A DNA stretch of 64,000 nt from NCBI GenBank assembly GCA_033964015.1, contig CM066920.1, positions 12,739,912 through 12,803,911 on the forward strand. Reading direction: 5' to 3'. The DNA comes from Scolanthus callimorphus (taxonomy: Eukaryota > Cnidaria > Anthozoa > Actiniaria > Edwardsiidae). The notes under the pieces were generated by a model. That model saw nothing but the letters and a program-made list of their open reading frames with translations, had not been told where the DNA came from and ran no database searches. Each line of letters starts with the position of its first letter. Position 1 is the first letter of the stretch. Below, in pieces: positions 50,927 through 62,876 of this stretch. A program made the position numbers and the translations under genes.

Positions 50927-52971
50927 CTAATGTTTAGCATATAAAGTTCAAAGAAATAGTCAATTTTCAGCATTGAAAATACAATCAGTTTCCCAGCTAG
51001 GAAGAGCACATTGTCAAAAAAAAACATCAAGTCAGTCTAATGCATGTAATGACCAAAAAAATTAAACTGAAATGAATGGGCAATTCCAGAAATAAATGTA
51101 ACCCCCTCCCCCCCCTCCCCCCACGGGCGGCAATTGGAAATTTCGAATTGGGGGGGGGGGGGGGGGGGGTTGAAGAGCTTGGAATTCTGATTGCAAGGCG
51201 GGTTTTCAAAGCTGGATTTCTTGTCACAAAAGGGGGGGGGGGGGGGAGGGGGGTTGATGATGTCCAACTTCGGAAGAAGTTTGCTGTTTTTCAGTCTGCT
51301 AAAGCTAGCGTTTTTCAGAAAGAAAAGAATGTCATTTTACGCGTGGAACAAAAAGTCTTTGCCACAATATTTGAGAGATAGAATGCTTCCCAGTTCGTAC
51401 TTGTCCCTTCTAAGACAGAATCTCCATAATCTTCTTGATTTCGACTGTTAGTTCAATCATGCATCAGGTTCAACTTTCTACAATCACACATTGAGACTAA
51501 TATCGAGGATGTTGATGATGTTGAGTGCCAGGATGAGTTGAGGTAGCACGACGTGCAACTTTCGGCAAAACTGGCAACTTTCCCTAACGTATCTAATGAA
51601 ATCCCAGTTGAAACAACATTATGCACTTTTTGTGTTTTCTTCACTTTGCAAATTTAATACATTCCCGCAACAACCCCCCGCAACTTTTGCCATTTTTTCC
51701 CGCAACTTCTGCCTTTTTTCAGCAACTTTTCCCTAAAATCTTGCACATTTTTACTTTTTCTCGCAATAATAACAAGGAAAGGCGTTTTTTTGTCACTTGC
51801 CCTCTCTATTCAGAGCTATGTGCAAACTTATCAAAAAAGATTATCAAAACTTATCAAAAAATATGTTCTCTCTTTTATTCATTTTCTTTTTTCTCTTTTT
51901 TCGTGTTTAAAATATTGGAACAAATACCAATGTACGAACAGTTCACGGTACCAATAAAATATGTCTATATCAATTCTGAAACAATTTACTGTATGTCTCC
52001 TGGGTAAATTTCTTGTGATTTTCCCAAACAGCGGGGGGGCTTGTTAGTAAGATTGTAAGAAAACTTGGAGAAATGTGGGGGAGCTAAGGCCCCTCTAGCT
52101 CCCCACCCCAAGGTCCGCTGTCCCTGTACAGCTGTTGTATCTGAAACACTTTCAGGGTTGGCAGGTATGATATTGAACCAAAATAAATGATGAATATATT
52201 CATAATAAATGGCAAATATATTATTCAAAGTGGCTCCCCTCCAGTCTCCCGTCCTTGTGTTTTCACGTTTAGGGGTGATATGCACTTTATAAACAACTGC
52301 TTTTATAACTTCATCTACAGAAGTGCAAACTTCAGAAGCTTACATCTATTAGAAATATCCCCAGTAAATGCTATAAGCCGACGATTTACAAACTTTAACA
52401 AGCTAAATATAGACAACATCGCGAGAATATTATACAGAGACCTTACGCTGCTTTTAGCACAAATTCTGCATTAGTACTGCTATCTATTATTTCTAACCGA
52501 CATCATAATAAATGGCTAGATAATAGGGAATATTAACAAGTTTTGCCAAAACAGATGGGTTTAAAATTCTTAAAACAACAGCTGAATTCCGTCCAGTTTA
52601 GATACAGTACCTTCTCGCTTGTGCGGAGATGACTTCCGGAGGATGTCTTCTCCATGCCGTACGTAGAGCTCGCCGGGCTTTACGGAGTTGGGAAGGTATT
52701 AAAAAGCGCGATGATTTTTGCACCTTTTTCCCCCTTCATCACAAATATTTTTCCAAAGGTTTTCAACGAAGACAATGGAGCATTATGGGTACGACACAGT
52801 CCCTCGCGGCCTTACTCGCGGCCACGCGTTGATAGAGGGGATTCAGATGACTTGTCGTGACTCGTGAGTCGTATCGTGAGTAATTCGCTAATCACTCCTA
52901 TAGGTTTTATTCAGAATTGGTGTAATTACTTTGCGATTGGTTTCACGACAGTCATATGAAAACCGCTCTAT
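50927..52971. other. Gap upstream of the known protease exons
   Basis: The first protease exon should lie here or further up on -, but none was recognised. Poly-G/poly-C runs at 51100-51260 form an imperfect inverted repeat. AGTGCATATCACC-like sequence at 52255-52280 matches the end of the element at 55752. Open frames are short and unlike known proteins. Confidence 0.5.
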
Positions 52972-52972
52972 T

Positions 52973-53335
52973 CACAGGCTCCCCAGGATCATTGAGCGAA
53001 CTCCAGAGTTTATAGTTTGCAGTTTTCTTGTGTCGCTGTGTGAAATTTGACTGAGTTCAATGAGCGCTAAAATGAAAGTACCTACGAAAAATAAAAAGAA
53101 TGAAAAACGCCCTTATCTAGTCCTTTAGTACCTAAATAAACCACTACTAGCATTTATTTGGTCAGAAATGCACTTTTAAGCGAGTTTTAGCCAATTTATT
53201 GTCACCTCTTACTCTTACTATAATATGTTCTGGAACATATAGCGCTCATCGAACTCAAACTTCACACAGCGACACAAGAAAACTGCAAACTATCAACTCT
53301 GGAGTTCGCTCAATGATCCTGGGGAGCCTGTGCTC
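52973..53335. mobile_element. ~360-bp element with ~95-bp inverted ends
   Basis: 52973-53065 (CACAGGCTCCCCAGGATCAT, GAGCGAACTCCAGAG, CTTGTGTCGCTGTGTGA) is inverted at 53240-53333. The interior is AT-rich and non-coding. A MITE-like end (ACGACAGTCATATGAAAACC) from another family abuts its left side. Confidence 0.88.
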
Positions 53336-55751
53336 TATTGCGGACTCATTGGCTGATTGCATTTTCAAGTCCCACCGGGGAATTTCACTTGTGAAACAGA
53401 GCCTCTCCCCTGGAATTTCCAACTTCATAAAGTACCCCCTCCCCTGCAATTTCAATTTTTTCTTGCAAAATACCCCTCGCATATCAAGATAGCAGTGTCG
53501 CCTTTCTAGAGATTGACCGGGCTTCCTGTGGTATCTTGTCTCCATTGTTACCAGGCTCTTGACCGTGAACATTACAGTGGAAAATGCACATAGCATCTTT
53601 CCTCGAGTATAGTTGAGTTCTGGTTGAGTTTTAAGCTTTCTAAGCCAATAGAAATAGTGAAAAACTTACTGGGATTCCAAATATGGTATGCAGGTATTTC
53701 CTTATAAGGAAGTTGGAGAATGTCGACACTTTTTCAAGGGAACTATCTTGATATGAAAATTATTTGATAATAAGTCCCAGGAAAGTCGCCTTTTTTACCC
53801 CTCCCTTTTGGAATTTCCAGCAGACACACCCCCTTCCGTGGAATTTCCAGAGTCCAACACAACTCCCCTGAAAAATTTTCCGTAGGTCCTCAAATTACAT
53901 ATTCATAACCCAACATCTTACACATGAGCTACGAGAGAGTTCGCAGGTCAACATTCTCCTTTTAATTCACTCAGAGAACGAGAATATGTGAATCATAATG
54001 AATATTTATACTAGCTAGCCGCCATCTTGAAGTTGGCGTAAAAAATAAATTCGCCCGGTTTGCGGTTTAAAAATGCAACCAGCCATTGCGGACACCCTCT
54101 CGGGGGACGGGGGTAACCTTGGGGGTCCCTTGGAGGCGGCTTCATGTGCACAGAACGAGTGCGCATGGGTATACGCCTCCTCCCGCTGAGATTTGAAAAT
54201 AACTGTTTTTGGCCACCGTAGTTGCCGGATTTCGCGGAATGTGTAAATTAGGCAAATCTAAAAATAACTACACTTGGGAAAATGGTAGTGGGTCGAGTAC
54301 AATGCTCGTTTCACGCTTTTAATTACATCATGAGCTTTTGCGAGAGTCCATTATAACAAGAGTCGATTTCAGTCATTCCTCTAGACGTTTCGCCAGGGAT
54401 CTGTCCAGCGGGCTGTCCGTAATAGCGGGGTGCCCGTAATAGCGGGGTGTCCGCAAGGCGAGAGCTGACTGTATGGTGGAGCGGAACTTTTTTCAATTAA
54501 TTTTGTGTCATGCTAATTTCTGATTGGCCACTACCAGTCATAAAAAAGGAATCATTGACCTTCACAAGCTATCAGAATTAAATAGCATGAAGTAATCTCG
54601 TTCCCTAGAGTCCAAATGTAAAACAGTACACTGGATTCCCATTGACAGATATTGTAACGGAAAGATGAGCTCCCTGTGCTATAATACCAAATACTAGACA
54701 TGCGAGCAACTTAATGATACACTTAAGGTCTCGTGAAAGGTAAAAATGTAAAAATTCAGGCTTCAATTGCCCATTCTTTTTCTAGTACTTTAATTTTAGG
54801 TCAAATTTTCACCTTCGCGAAGCTCCTGACCCTGCACGATTTAAGATATCGGCCTCAAATTTTCTGTGTCGTTAGAAAATGAACACAACTAAAAAAACCA
54901 TGTGAGGGAAATTTTATTTTTTACTTGAAAAAGATTTTATGATCAATATTGCGGCCAGAAACTGTAAAAAATGCAACTTTCAACTTTGCGACCTAATATT
55001 TTCGTAAATATGCAAAATATCGAAAATCGCTGACACGGTTTTGCAGTTCATTTCTCCGAGACTAAAATCCGACGTGTGAAATTGTGCAACAAACCGCTGG
55101 TGGTCTGGAGCTTCTCAAGTAAACAAGGTAGTTTTTAGTTCGGGGTCGTCAAAATACAAGAACAATTTAAACTTCGATAAACTAAACAACTTCATAGAGC
55201 AATATTTTCGCTTTAAAATGATATTTAGCTGATTATCATAGCATAAATTGCGACGCCGAATACACCCCTCACGGGTTTACAGAGACCTTAAAACTGCCAG
55301 AAAGAAATATCTGTTCACAATGTGTGATCTGAAATGGGCAATTCCAGAAAACATATATTTGTACCCCAGGAGGACAGGCACCATGGGGGGGGGGGGGGCA
55401 TTTTGAAAATTCTGGATGCATGGGGGGGAGGGGGGGGTCAAAAACTAGTGCTGCCTGTCCCCAGTGTACATATATTTTCCGGAATTACTCAAGTAATCAA
55501 AATGTAATCAAGAACTATTTGTATAGATATAGCCATTTACAGTACTGGAGATTTGCTAATAAACCTGTGAATCTGGCCACACAATTTATATAAACAAAAC
55601 CTGACTTTAGACTACCTACTACTGTCTAAAATATCTGACACTTTGCCAAGGCAACCATGACATAACTAAAAATTGCTGACACTCTTCAACCCTCTTTAGC
55701 CTGGGACGTCCCTGCTTTAGCTAACAGTAAAACACAAGACAGTACATTACC
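53336..55751. other. Gene-free, repeat-rich gap
   Basis: No coding frame recognised. GGAATTTCCAG/CCCCTCCC-like blocks recur at 53395-53880. 54395-54475 ends GTCCGTAATAGCGGGGTGTC and GGCGAGAGCTGACTGTA, like one end of a mariner/pogo-type element. 55330-55480 contains paired G runs inside an ATTCCAG inverted context. Confidence 0.5.
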
Positions 55752-56324
55752 TTAAAGTGCATATCACCCCTGAAAAGAGCGAAATGGGACAAATAGTTTA
55801 GGACATTAGAGGTAACTTCCCGAAAACTATTTTTAATTTAATTGAAAAATGAGTATTTTACAGATTTTTAAAATTATTTCCTTCAACGAAGAAGGCCGCG
55901 CTAAAAAGGGCCTGGGTCGAATGATGTGGCAAAAGGTATTGTTAAAACCATAGTGGCAAAAAAACATTGCAAACATTCAAAATAGGAAATAATTTGCGTG
56001 TATAGATGTTGACAAGCGTATCAAAATGAGTTTCTCTTGTGCATCTGTGGAAAATAATATACTATAGTGCAATTCTCTCTGAATCTTCATTTGAGTGACA
56101 GCTGAAAACAATACCTCCGGACACGTCACAAGTAAGCTCGACCCAGTAATCCCATTATCGGCCTGTTTGCCAAAGGGTGACCAAAAGGGCAAAATCAGCT
56201 ACTTTTCACTGCACGTACTGAGCTGGGGTTTTATCCAAATCACATGTATCATACATCAATTTAAAGTTTGAAACGAGTAGAATTTGTCCCATTTCGCTCT
56301 TTTCAGGGGTGATATGCACTTTAA
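55752..56324. mobile_element. 573-bp TIR element with TTAA ends
   Basis: TTAAAGTGCATATCACCCCT at the left and AGGGGTGATATGCACTTTAA at the right, extending inward through GAAAAGAGCGAAATGGGACA and its inverse (about 42 bp in all). TTAA termini suggest a piggyBac or Kolobok-type origin. No transposase. Confidence 0.92.
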
Positions 56325-56810
56325 AATAACAATATTATTGTGTATGATAACAAACGCCAGCAAGATATCATTGTCTGTGCAGCATTGCAGGGAACTCAAC
56401 TCCCCCGGTTTTGCCAGGAGTCTCAAGATTTTTTGCTTTGTCTCCTGGGAATAATTCAAGTTGACTGCCATACATTTACTGTATTTCTCCCAAGAGAATT
56501 TCATGAAATTTTGCCATTTCAAGGTGGTATCCAGAGTTTTGTCCTGGGGTTTGAATTCCCTGCAATTGTACTACATATCTCACCAAGTTAAATGGCATTG
56601 TGTTTGAAAATCGTGCCCCACACAAACTCCTTTGCTTACATGAATGGTCTGCCAATTTCACATTATTTTCTTGGAGTGCTGCACAAGCATCAAAGAAATG
56701 GCAAAAGTCTTGTTTATGATTTCTCAAGACTGACTTTTCAAGGCTATGCCACAGTTCGGTGAGATTGGTAGAAGTTTGCAGTAACGATTCTTCTTGTACT
56801 AGTGTTTAAC

Positions 56811-58622
56811 TCAGATCTGGTATAGTTCTTTTAGCCCCTCCAAGCTCCTTTTTGGAAGACGGACTGTTGAAACTCCAAGGGACACATGCTCAGCCTTCCA
56901 AGGTCCAGCAAAGTAGTTGTATGAAATAACTGAACACAATGGTGGATCCCAAGATTTTGACTTCATGTTGAATCTACCAGCATCTAGCTTTAATATTGGT
57001 GACCCTGTCCTTCCTCCATTGGAGTTCTTTTGACCATGAGACACCAAAAAGTAGAGGTCCTCTTGGCACACACCCAAAACACCCCATATGCAGGGAAGTG
57101 GGCATTTTGATATCTCAGATAAAGTTTTCCCATCAATATCATAGACAAAATTGAGCCTGTGTCCCATCATATAGATCTTACCATTCATTAAGGTATATTT
57201 TGTGCCACCTTCAGCTTGTTCCTTTGTTATTTGACAAACCTGTGTCCAGCTGTTTGTTGTCGGATCATACCTCTCAACAGGGAGAACATAATTCTTGTGG
57301 TAACTAAACCTCCTACGTGAAATGCCACCAACAACATAGATATAATTCCCATATGCAAATGCTCTGGGTATTCCACGTGAGTTGTCCATAGGTGCTTCCC
57401 TTTTAAGGGTGAGTTCCTGGAGGGGTTCCGACACATCACATGAAAATACTAATGGCACACTTTCTTCTTCTCCCCTCATGCCACCAATGAAGTATAATTT
57501 TCCTTTGAGACAAACTGCACTGAAGTGAGCAATGTAATGTGGAAATGTGGTCCTCTGTGACCAGCTATTAGAGATGAGGTCATACTGTTCAATGACTAAT
57601 CTGTTAGGATTCTTGTTGTCAGGAGTGCAGCTAACCAAAAACACCACTCCATTGTGATACACTGGTGTTCCAATCCCTGGGTTGTCTTCTTCTGTGTCCC
57701 TAATATTCAGTTTAAAGAATGTACTGTCAGCCGGGATGAAACAAAATGGGCCTTCAGGCATTCTTACCTTGTCTGCTGGAAATACCAGAATTGCATTTGC
57801 ATAAGGGTCCAAACAATTTCTTGGGTGATCTGCATCAACTGCTCTAGGGTCATACTCACTCTTAATTCTCTTTGACACAAGCTCTAAACACTCAGGGTTA
57901 CCAGACACCAGGGCTTCTTGCATAACCACATTTTCTAGAAATTCCTCATTAAAGGAATGAAGGCGGAGGTTGCTAAAAAGTTTGTGGAATGAACCTCTTC
58001 TGTCTTCATTATCACTGACCCAGTTGATTATAGCCCTGTAAACAACTTCCTCACTTGAGACTTGAAGATTACCACTTGTAATTATCTCAACCAAGGATTC
58101 CAGTGTTAATTTCAGAAACTCTGGTGACTCTAGTGTCTTCTCAAAACTTTTTCGAGCAAGTTTCAGAGATGCCATTTTAAGTTTCTCGCATTTGTATTGG
58201 ATAGAAAAGTGAAATGTTTCAAGGATGTCTGGAAAAAATGCCTCAGGATTGCATGACATAAAGTCGTCAACAGCCACCTTAAGTTTGTTTATCAAAAGAA
58301 AATCTGAAGCCATCAGTACTGCTTGAGCGTTGCCCAAAGTCAGTTCGATTTCTCCTTTGTAGATGAAACTCAGCACTAATTCCACAGTATCTGCTTCAAA
58401 GGCTGTAAGTTCTATCACACGATCTTGCTTTTCTATCATGTCTGCATCCAGCAAAGCTCTGAAGAACTCACAACTTGCAGCCAACACGGCGCGGTGAGCT
58501 GGAAATTGCTTCCCCTGAGCTACAACCGTCACATCACAAAGCCGACTTGACGCACGGTACTCATTCAAGTTACGCAAAATATCATCTTTATAATCCATAA
58601 GAGAGACTCTTCTACTCGCCAT
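56811..58622 (-). CDS. BTB-BACK-Kelch (Kelch-like) protein, intronless, 603 aa
   Basis: Likely substrate adaptor for a Cullin-3 ubiquitin ligase in the cytoplasm (family knowledge). Start chosen at ATG 58622 (MASRRVSLMDYKDDILRNL), which aligns with the starts of the two neighbouring paralogues; an upstream in-frame ATG at 58859 would add 79 unlike residues. BTB about residues 20-125 (LCDVTVVAQGKQFPAHRAVL, ASCEFFRALLDADM), BACK about 130-240 (VYRAIINWV), Kelch repeats about 290-590 (LYFIGGMRGEEE, YIYVVGGISRRR, VERYDPTTNSWTQV). 603 aa is typical. No frame lesion. Paralogue of 61110-62876 and 63263-64000, so this is a local duplication cluster. Confidence 0.93.
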   Translation of the reverse strand: MASRRVSLMDYKDDILRNLNEYRASSRLCDVTVVAQGKQFPAHRAVLAASCEFFRALLDADMIEKQDRVIELTAFEADTVELVLSFIYKGEIELTLGNAQAVLMASDFLLINKLKVAVDDFMSCNPEAFFPDILETFHFSIQYKCEKLKMASLKLARKSFEKTLESPEFLKLTLESLVEIITSGNLQVSSEEVVYRAIINWVSDNEDRRGSFHKLFSNLRLHSFNEEFLENVVMQEALVSGNPECLELVSKRIKSEYDPRAVDADHPRNCLDPYANAILVFPADKVRMPEGPFCFIPADSTFFKLNIRDTEEDNPGIGTPVYHNGVVFLVSCTPDNKNPNRLVIEQYDLISNSWSQRTTFPHYIAHFSAVCLKGKLYFIGGMRGEEESVPLVFSCDVSEPLQELTLKREAPMDNSRGIPRAFAYGNYIYVVGGISRRRFSYHKNYVLPVERYDPTTNSWTQVCQITKEQAEGGTKYTLMNGKIYMMGHRLNFVYDIDGKTLSEISKCPLPCIWGVLGVCQEDLYFLVSHGQKNSNGGRTGSPILKLDAGRFNMKSKSWDPPLCSVISYNYFAGPWKAEHVSLGVSTVRLPKRSLEGLKELYQI

Positions 58623-60781
58623 GCCTATTTTCGCTGGAATCAATGTTATGCAGACTAAATACAGAGAATAAAAACTACAGCTTCCGCTTCTCCTGAATCT
58701 TATTCTCACGTGTCTTCGCCGCGCCAGCTTTGGTAGCCGAGCCTCCTGTAAAGCACAGGTATACCACATATTACTTAAAACAAAACCGGGATGCAACGAT
58801 TTTAACACATTTACATTGCTTACATTACCGACGTGATTTATCATACGATTTCCGAACATAATAGAATCTGTGAACGCATTTGATTAAATTCCATTGCGTT
58901 TGCTTGTTCGATTGGCCATGTGAGGTTCCGTGGCACCCCAGGAATTTCTTTAATGTCTGTCATCAAATAATCATCGTCACAAAGTTCCTTTGTAGGAAAG
59001 GGAGGAATTGTCTGTGGGGGAGACTATCAATAATAAAATCCAGAGGAGGCTTTTCCAAAGTCTTGGAGCGCTTAAGCCTGGTGCACACTTTCGACATAAC
59101 GACATAAGGAAAATATCACGCGATCAAAATTTAGTGGTTTCAAAACGTTGAAGTCCAAAAAAATAACATAAGATTGCTTTGGTGAAGTAATCTAATGATG
59201 TTCCGTGGAAAATATTGATTATTTCAATTATTTTCCCATGCTTTTATCGTTGCAACATAACGTTCTTATGTCGTTATGTCGCTAGTGTGCACCGGGACAG
59301 CTCTAGCACCACGACATGATTCCATTTTTACTCATTCATGCGCGCGCAGCGCAAATGAAGGAGTATTGGTATGATGTGGGACTTCTTCTGCGTTAGCACG
59401 ATTTCGATTCGATTAGCGCCATTCGATTATCGCCAATAATCGTTCCACTTTCTTTCAACCTTTCCACTTATCGTCTCTCCAGTTTGACTACTTACAACAG
59501 TTGCGATTTCGCAGTGGTAACCCATCCACTTTCTAACCTCACCCGATCGGGCTTAACTTTGGCCTATCAGCGTTCAAGTGCTATACACGGCTTGCCAACC
59601 GTGTATAGCAGTTGCTAACTTCCGGTACAAAAATAATTTGATAGTCGAAGGCCACCATGCCAGCAGATCTCGCAAACGTCACTTCCGGAACAAATTTCAA
59701 GATGGCGGGAAGCTATAACTCGGGATACAAAGGATGTTTCCATTTGCCTATAAAGCATAACTAGTCTTTCCTAAGGGTTTTCCGTGGGGTTTTTGCTTTT
59801 TGAGAAAACTGGCGGATTGCGTTACGATAATTAGTCATGTAGAGACGTCTCAACGATTAGCAGCTCTGCAAAAGTTCGCATATTGGAAGCATTTCTTCTG
59901 TATTCATGCATTCCCAGGCAGCTTCAAATTTGCACAGTGGAGTATTTAGGCGAGTCCCGTGAATCTGTGGTGGAGAGAAACTGTGGTGGAAAGAAATGGA
60001 CGACAAAGTGGAGGGGGTTATTTGATCTTGGACTTTCCCGGGGGTCGGGCTCTTTGGTCATGAGTCTGGTAACTATCTCGTAGGTTCATTGCCATAATGC
60101 ACCAGTCAATTGACAACCCCGCACCCCCCCCCCCCCCCATTCGCGCATTAGCGGGGCATTCACCTTTTTGGCAAATCGAAAGTTGCCGACGAGCACCCCC
60201 GCCCCTAAAATATGGGAGTCCCCCCCCCGGGACCATAATGGTTTTTATGTACTTTCTATCTTTGATAAAAACCATAATTCCATTTTAGAAATGTTTTTTT
60301 ATGGAATAAATATCTGGAAATTTCCATATACTTCACCAAACCACACGAAGCTAAAACCCATTTATGGGTTTATAAAATCCATTTCCGTGTTCTCATTAAA
60401 AACCATTTATGTTTTTTTATAATTCCATGAATGGGTTATATCTTTGAAAAAATGGTTTTCAACCAGAATGGTTTCTGCATTCCCATAAAGAGGATGTCGA
60501 TTCTTAGCTTAAAATAATCTGGATTCAAAAGAGCGTTCATGAATACCATTGATGATTTGTTGCCACTTATTAAGTAAACACAAAATACAAGACGGCGCAG
60601 CTCAATGTTTATGTCTCGAAAAGTTGTCTCTTTGTCTTATTGAAATAGAGAATTTGCGAAGTGGCGTGACGTTCAAACAATTCGGCTAATCTGTAGGCTA
60701 ATATAGTTATTGCAGTTTGTATTACCTGTTACGTTAAATGAACGGACAATATATGCAACACTATTGATTAGTTAATTATTT
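58623..60781. other. Intergenic region between Kelch genes 1 and 2
   Basis: No gene recognised. It contains the 59072-59297 element, poly-C/poly-G tracts at 60120-60240, and an AT-rich stretch with repeated ATGGTTTTTATG/CATTTATGGG words at 60235-60490. The promoter of the - strand Kelch gene 1 should lie just above 58622; no TATA box stands out. Confidence 0.5.
59072..59297. mobile_element. MITE-like element (GGTGCACAC...GTGTGCACC)
   Basis: CCTGGTGCACACTTTCGACA, TAACGACATAAG at the left mirror CTTATGTCGTTATGTCGC, TAGTGTGCACCGGG at the right. About 225 bp, AT-rich interior, non-coding. Confidence 0.8.
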
Positions 60782-61170
60782 GCTGCTTTTTGGAAGCCGT
60801 ACTGTCAGACCACCAACACACACACAGGTTATTAACGACCTGTCCCTAAAGGTGTTTCAGCTTTTCCAGGCTGCTTTTTGGAAGCCGTACTGTCAGACCA
60901 CCAACACACACACAGGTTTTTAATGACCTGCCCCTAAAGGGGTTTCAGCTTTTCCAGGCTGCTTTTTGGAAGCCGTACTGTCAGACCACCAACACACACA
61001 CAGGTTATTAATGACCTGCCCCTAAAGGGGTTTCAGCTTTTCCAGGCTGCTTTTTGGAAGCCATACTGTCAGACCACCAACACACACACAGGTTATTAAC
61101 GACCTGCCCCTAAAGGGGTTTCAGCTTTTCCAGGCTGCTTTTTGGAAGCCGTACTGTCACACCACCAACT
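60782..61170 (-). repeat. 88-bp tandem repeat made from the 3' end of Kelch gene 2
   Basis: Units start at 60782, 60870, 60958, 61046 and 61134, exactly 88 bp apart. The last unit contains the genuine end of the gene (VTVRLPKSSLEKLKPL and stop). The other four are non-coding copies of those codons and stop plus the following CACACACACAGGTTATTAA sequence. Confidence 0.95.
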
Positions 61171-62876
61171 GGAACATATGTATCAATCATCACAGAAGAT
61201 GTAAAGGCAGATATTGCAGCCCATGTATTGCTATCAAACTTATGAATACTTAGTTTGAAATGTTCAGGGTTAGTTTTCCAAGTTTCACCTGTAAACCCAT
61301 TGTATCCAATGAGGTAAAGACTGTTGTCACAAACTTGCAAAGCTCCAAATACATCAAAGGATGGCCACTTGGAAATCTGTGACAACATGCTAGATTGAAT
61401 GTCATACACATAACTACCTAAATCCAATCCTGTAGGAACTATATAGATCTTGCCATTCACAAGAGCACTTTGGCAGAAATGTATAGATGGTGGAAAGGTC
61501 AATTGGGCAATTTCATCCCAGTGGTTTGTTTGTGGATTATATCTCTCAAGAGAAGGGACAAATTGATTAGTGTCCTGTGTTGACATACCACCAAATACAT
61601 ATATATACTGCTCATCTGCGACTACACTAGGCATAGCTCGACAGTGCATCATGGAAGCCATCTGTTTCATAGTCAACTCTTGCTGTGGTCCTGCCACATC
61701 AAAAGAAATTACTAATGACATGCTTTGTTCTTCCCTCATGCCACCAATGGTATAGATAACCCCCTTGAGACACACAACACTAAAAAGCTCAACGTCAGAT
61801 AGAACAGTAGACTGGCACAATGACCGTGACCATCGGTTGGATTTCAGATCATATTGCTGTACTGATAAGCTGCTGGAATAGTTATCAACCAAAAATACCA
61901 CCCCATTATGATACACAGGCCACCCAATCCCAAAGTCACCATGGTTGTTTTTAACACTGAGCTTGCACCACCTATCTTTTCTAGGTATATAACACCATGG
62001 AGTGCGAGGTAGTCCAAGCTCATGTTTTGTTGGAAAAACCAGAATGGCATTCATGTAGTTGTCCAAACACTCTCTTGGATGTTGTCCATTGGCAGTTGTA
62101 GGGATGTATTTACTCCTCATACTCTTCAACACAAGCTTCAAACACTCAGGGTTACCAGACACAAGTTTCTCTTGTACAACTACATTTTGCAGAAATTCTT
62201 CTTGGATGGAACAAAGACGGACAAGGCTAAATAACTGAAAAAAGGAATCTTTTCTGTCTTCTTTATGGTTTATCCAGTTTAATATGGCCCTGTAGATAAC
62301 TTCTTCATTAGAGACCTTTAAATCATCACATAATAATATTTCCACCATAGATTCCAAATTCATTTGTAAAAATTCTGCTGTGTGTACCACATCTTCAAAT
62401 TTTTCAAGAATAATTTTTAGAGATTCCATTTTCAGCTTTTCACACTTGTACTGACTGGCTAATTGATATATTGCAAGTATATCAGTGCAGAACGATTCAG
62501 CATTTTTCGACATAAAATCCTCAACAGCCACCTTAAGTTTGTCGATCAACAGAAAATCGGCTGCGATGAGCACCGCTTGAGCGTTGTCCAAAGTGAGCTC
62601 GATTTCTCCCGTGTATATAAAAGTTAGCACTAACTCCAAGGTTTCTGATTCAATTGAACTCAGTTCTATCACCCTACTTTGCTGTTCTTTCATATCAGCG
62701 TCCAGCAATGCGCTGAAGAACTCACAACTTGCAGCCAACACGGCGCAGTGAGCTGGAAACTGCTTCCCTTGAGCTACTACTTTCACATCACAAAGACGAC
62801 TTGACCCACGATACTTATTCAAATTACGCAAAATACCATCTTTATAATTCGAAAGAGAGATTTTTCTTGTTGCCAT
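61110..62876 (-). CDS. BTB-BACK-Kelch (Kelch-like) protein, intronless, 588 aa
   Basis: Paralogue of the gene at 56811. Starts MATRKISLSNYKDGILRNLN at 62876. BTB about 20-122 (LCDVKVVAQGKQFPAHCAVL; the usual HRAVL is HCAVL here), BACK about 128-238 (VIYRAILNWI), Kelch repeats about 285-575 (IYTIGGMREEQ, YIYVFGGMSTQD, LERYNPQTNHWDEI). No frame lesion. The final 19 codons form the last unit of an 88-bp tandem repeat. It is head-to-head with the gene starting at 63263, separated by 386 bp. Confidence 0.94.
   Translation of the reverse strand: MATRKISLSNYKDGILRNLNKYRGSSRLCDVKVVAQGKQFPAHCAVLAASCEFFSALLDADMKEQQSRVIELSSIESETLELVLTFIYTGEIELTLDNAQAVLIAADFLLIDKLKVAVEDFMSKNAESFCTDILAIYQLASQYKCEKLKMESLKIILEKFEDVVHTAEFLQMNLESMVEILLCDDLKVSNEEVIYRAILNWINHKEDRKDSFFQLFSLVRLCSIQEEFLQNVVVQEKLVSGNPECLKLVLKSMRSKYIPTTANGQHPRECLDNYMNAILVFPTKHELGLPRTPWCYIPRKDRWCKLSVKNNHGDFGIGWPVYHNGVVFLVDNYSSSLSVQQYDLKSNRWSRSLCQSTVLSDVELFSVVCLKGVIYTIGGMREEQSMSLVISFDVAGPQQELTMKQMASMMHCRAMPSVVADEQYIYVFGGMSTQDTNQFVPSLERYNPQTNHWDEIAQLTFPPSIHFCQSALVNGKIYIVPTGLDLGSYVYDIQSSMLSQISKWPSFDVFGALQVCDNSLYLIGYNGFTGETWKTNPEHFKLSIHKFDSNTWAAISAFTSSVMIDTYVPVGGVTVRLPKSSLEKLKPL

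Noticed and set aside
52629..52860. Possible first exon or small gene on +
   Set aside because: Two overlapping frames of 67-68 codons with no similarity recognised, and the wrong strand for the protease.
58623..58859. 79-residue N-terminal extension of the first Kelch protein
   Set aside because: Not shared with the two paralogues; it contains a probable splice-acceptor-like stretch and unlike composition, so the ATG at 58622 is preferred.
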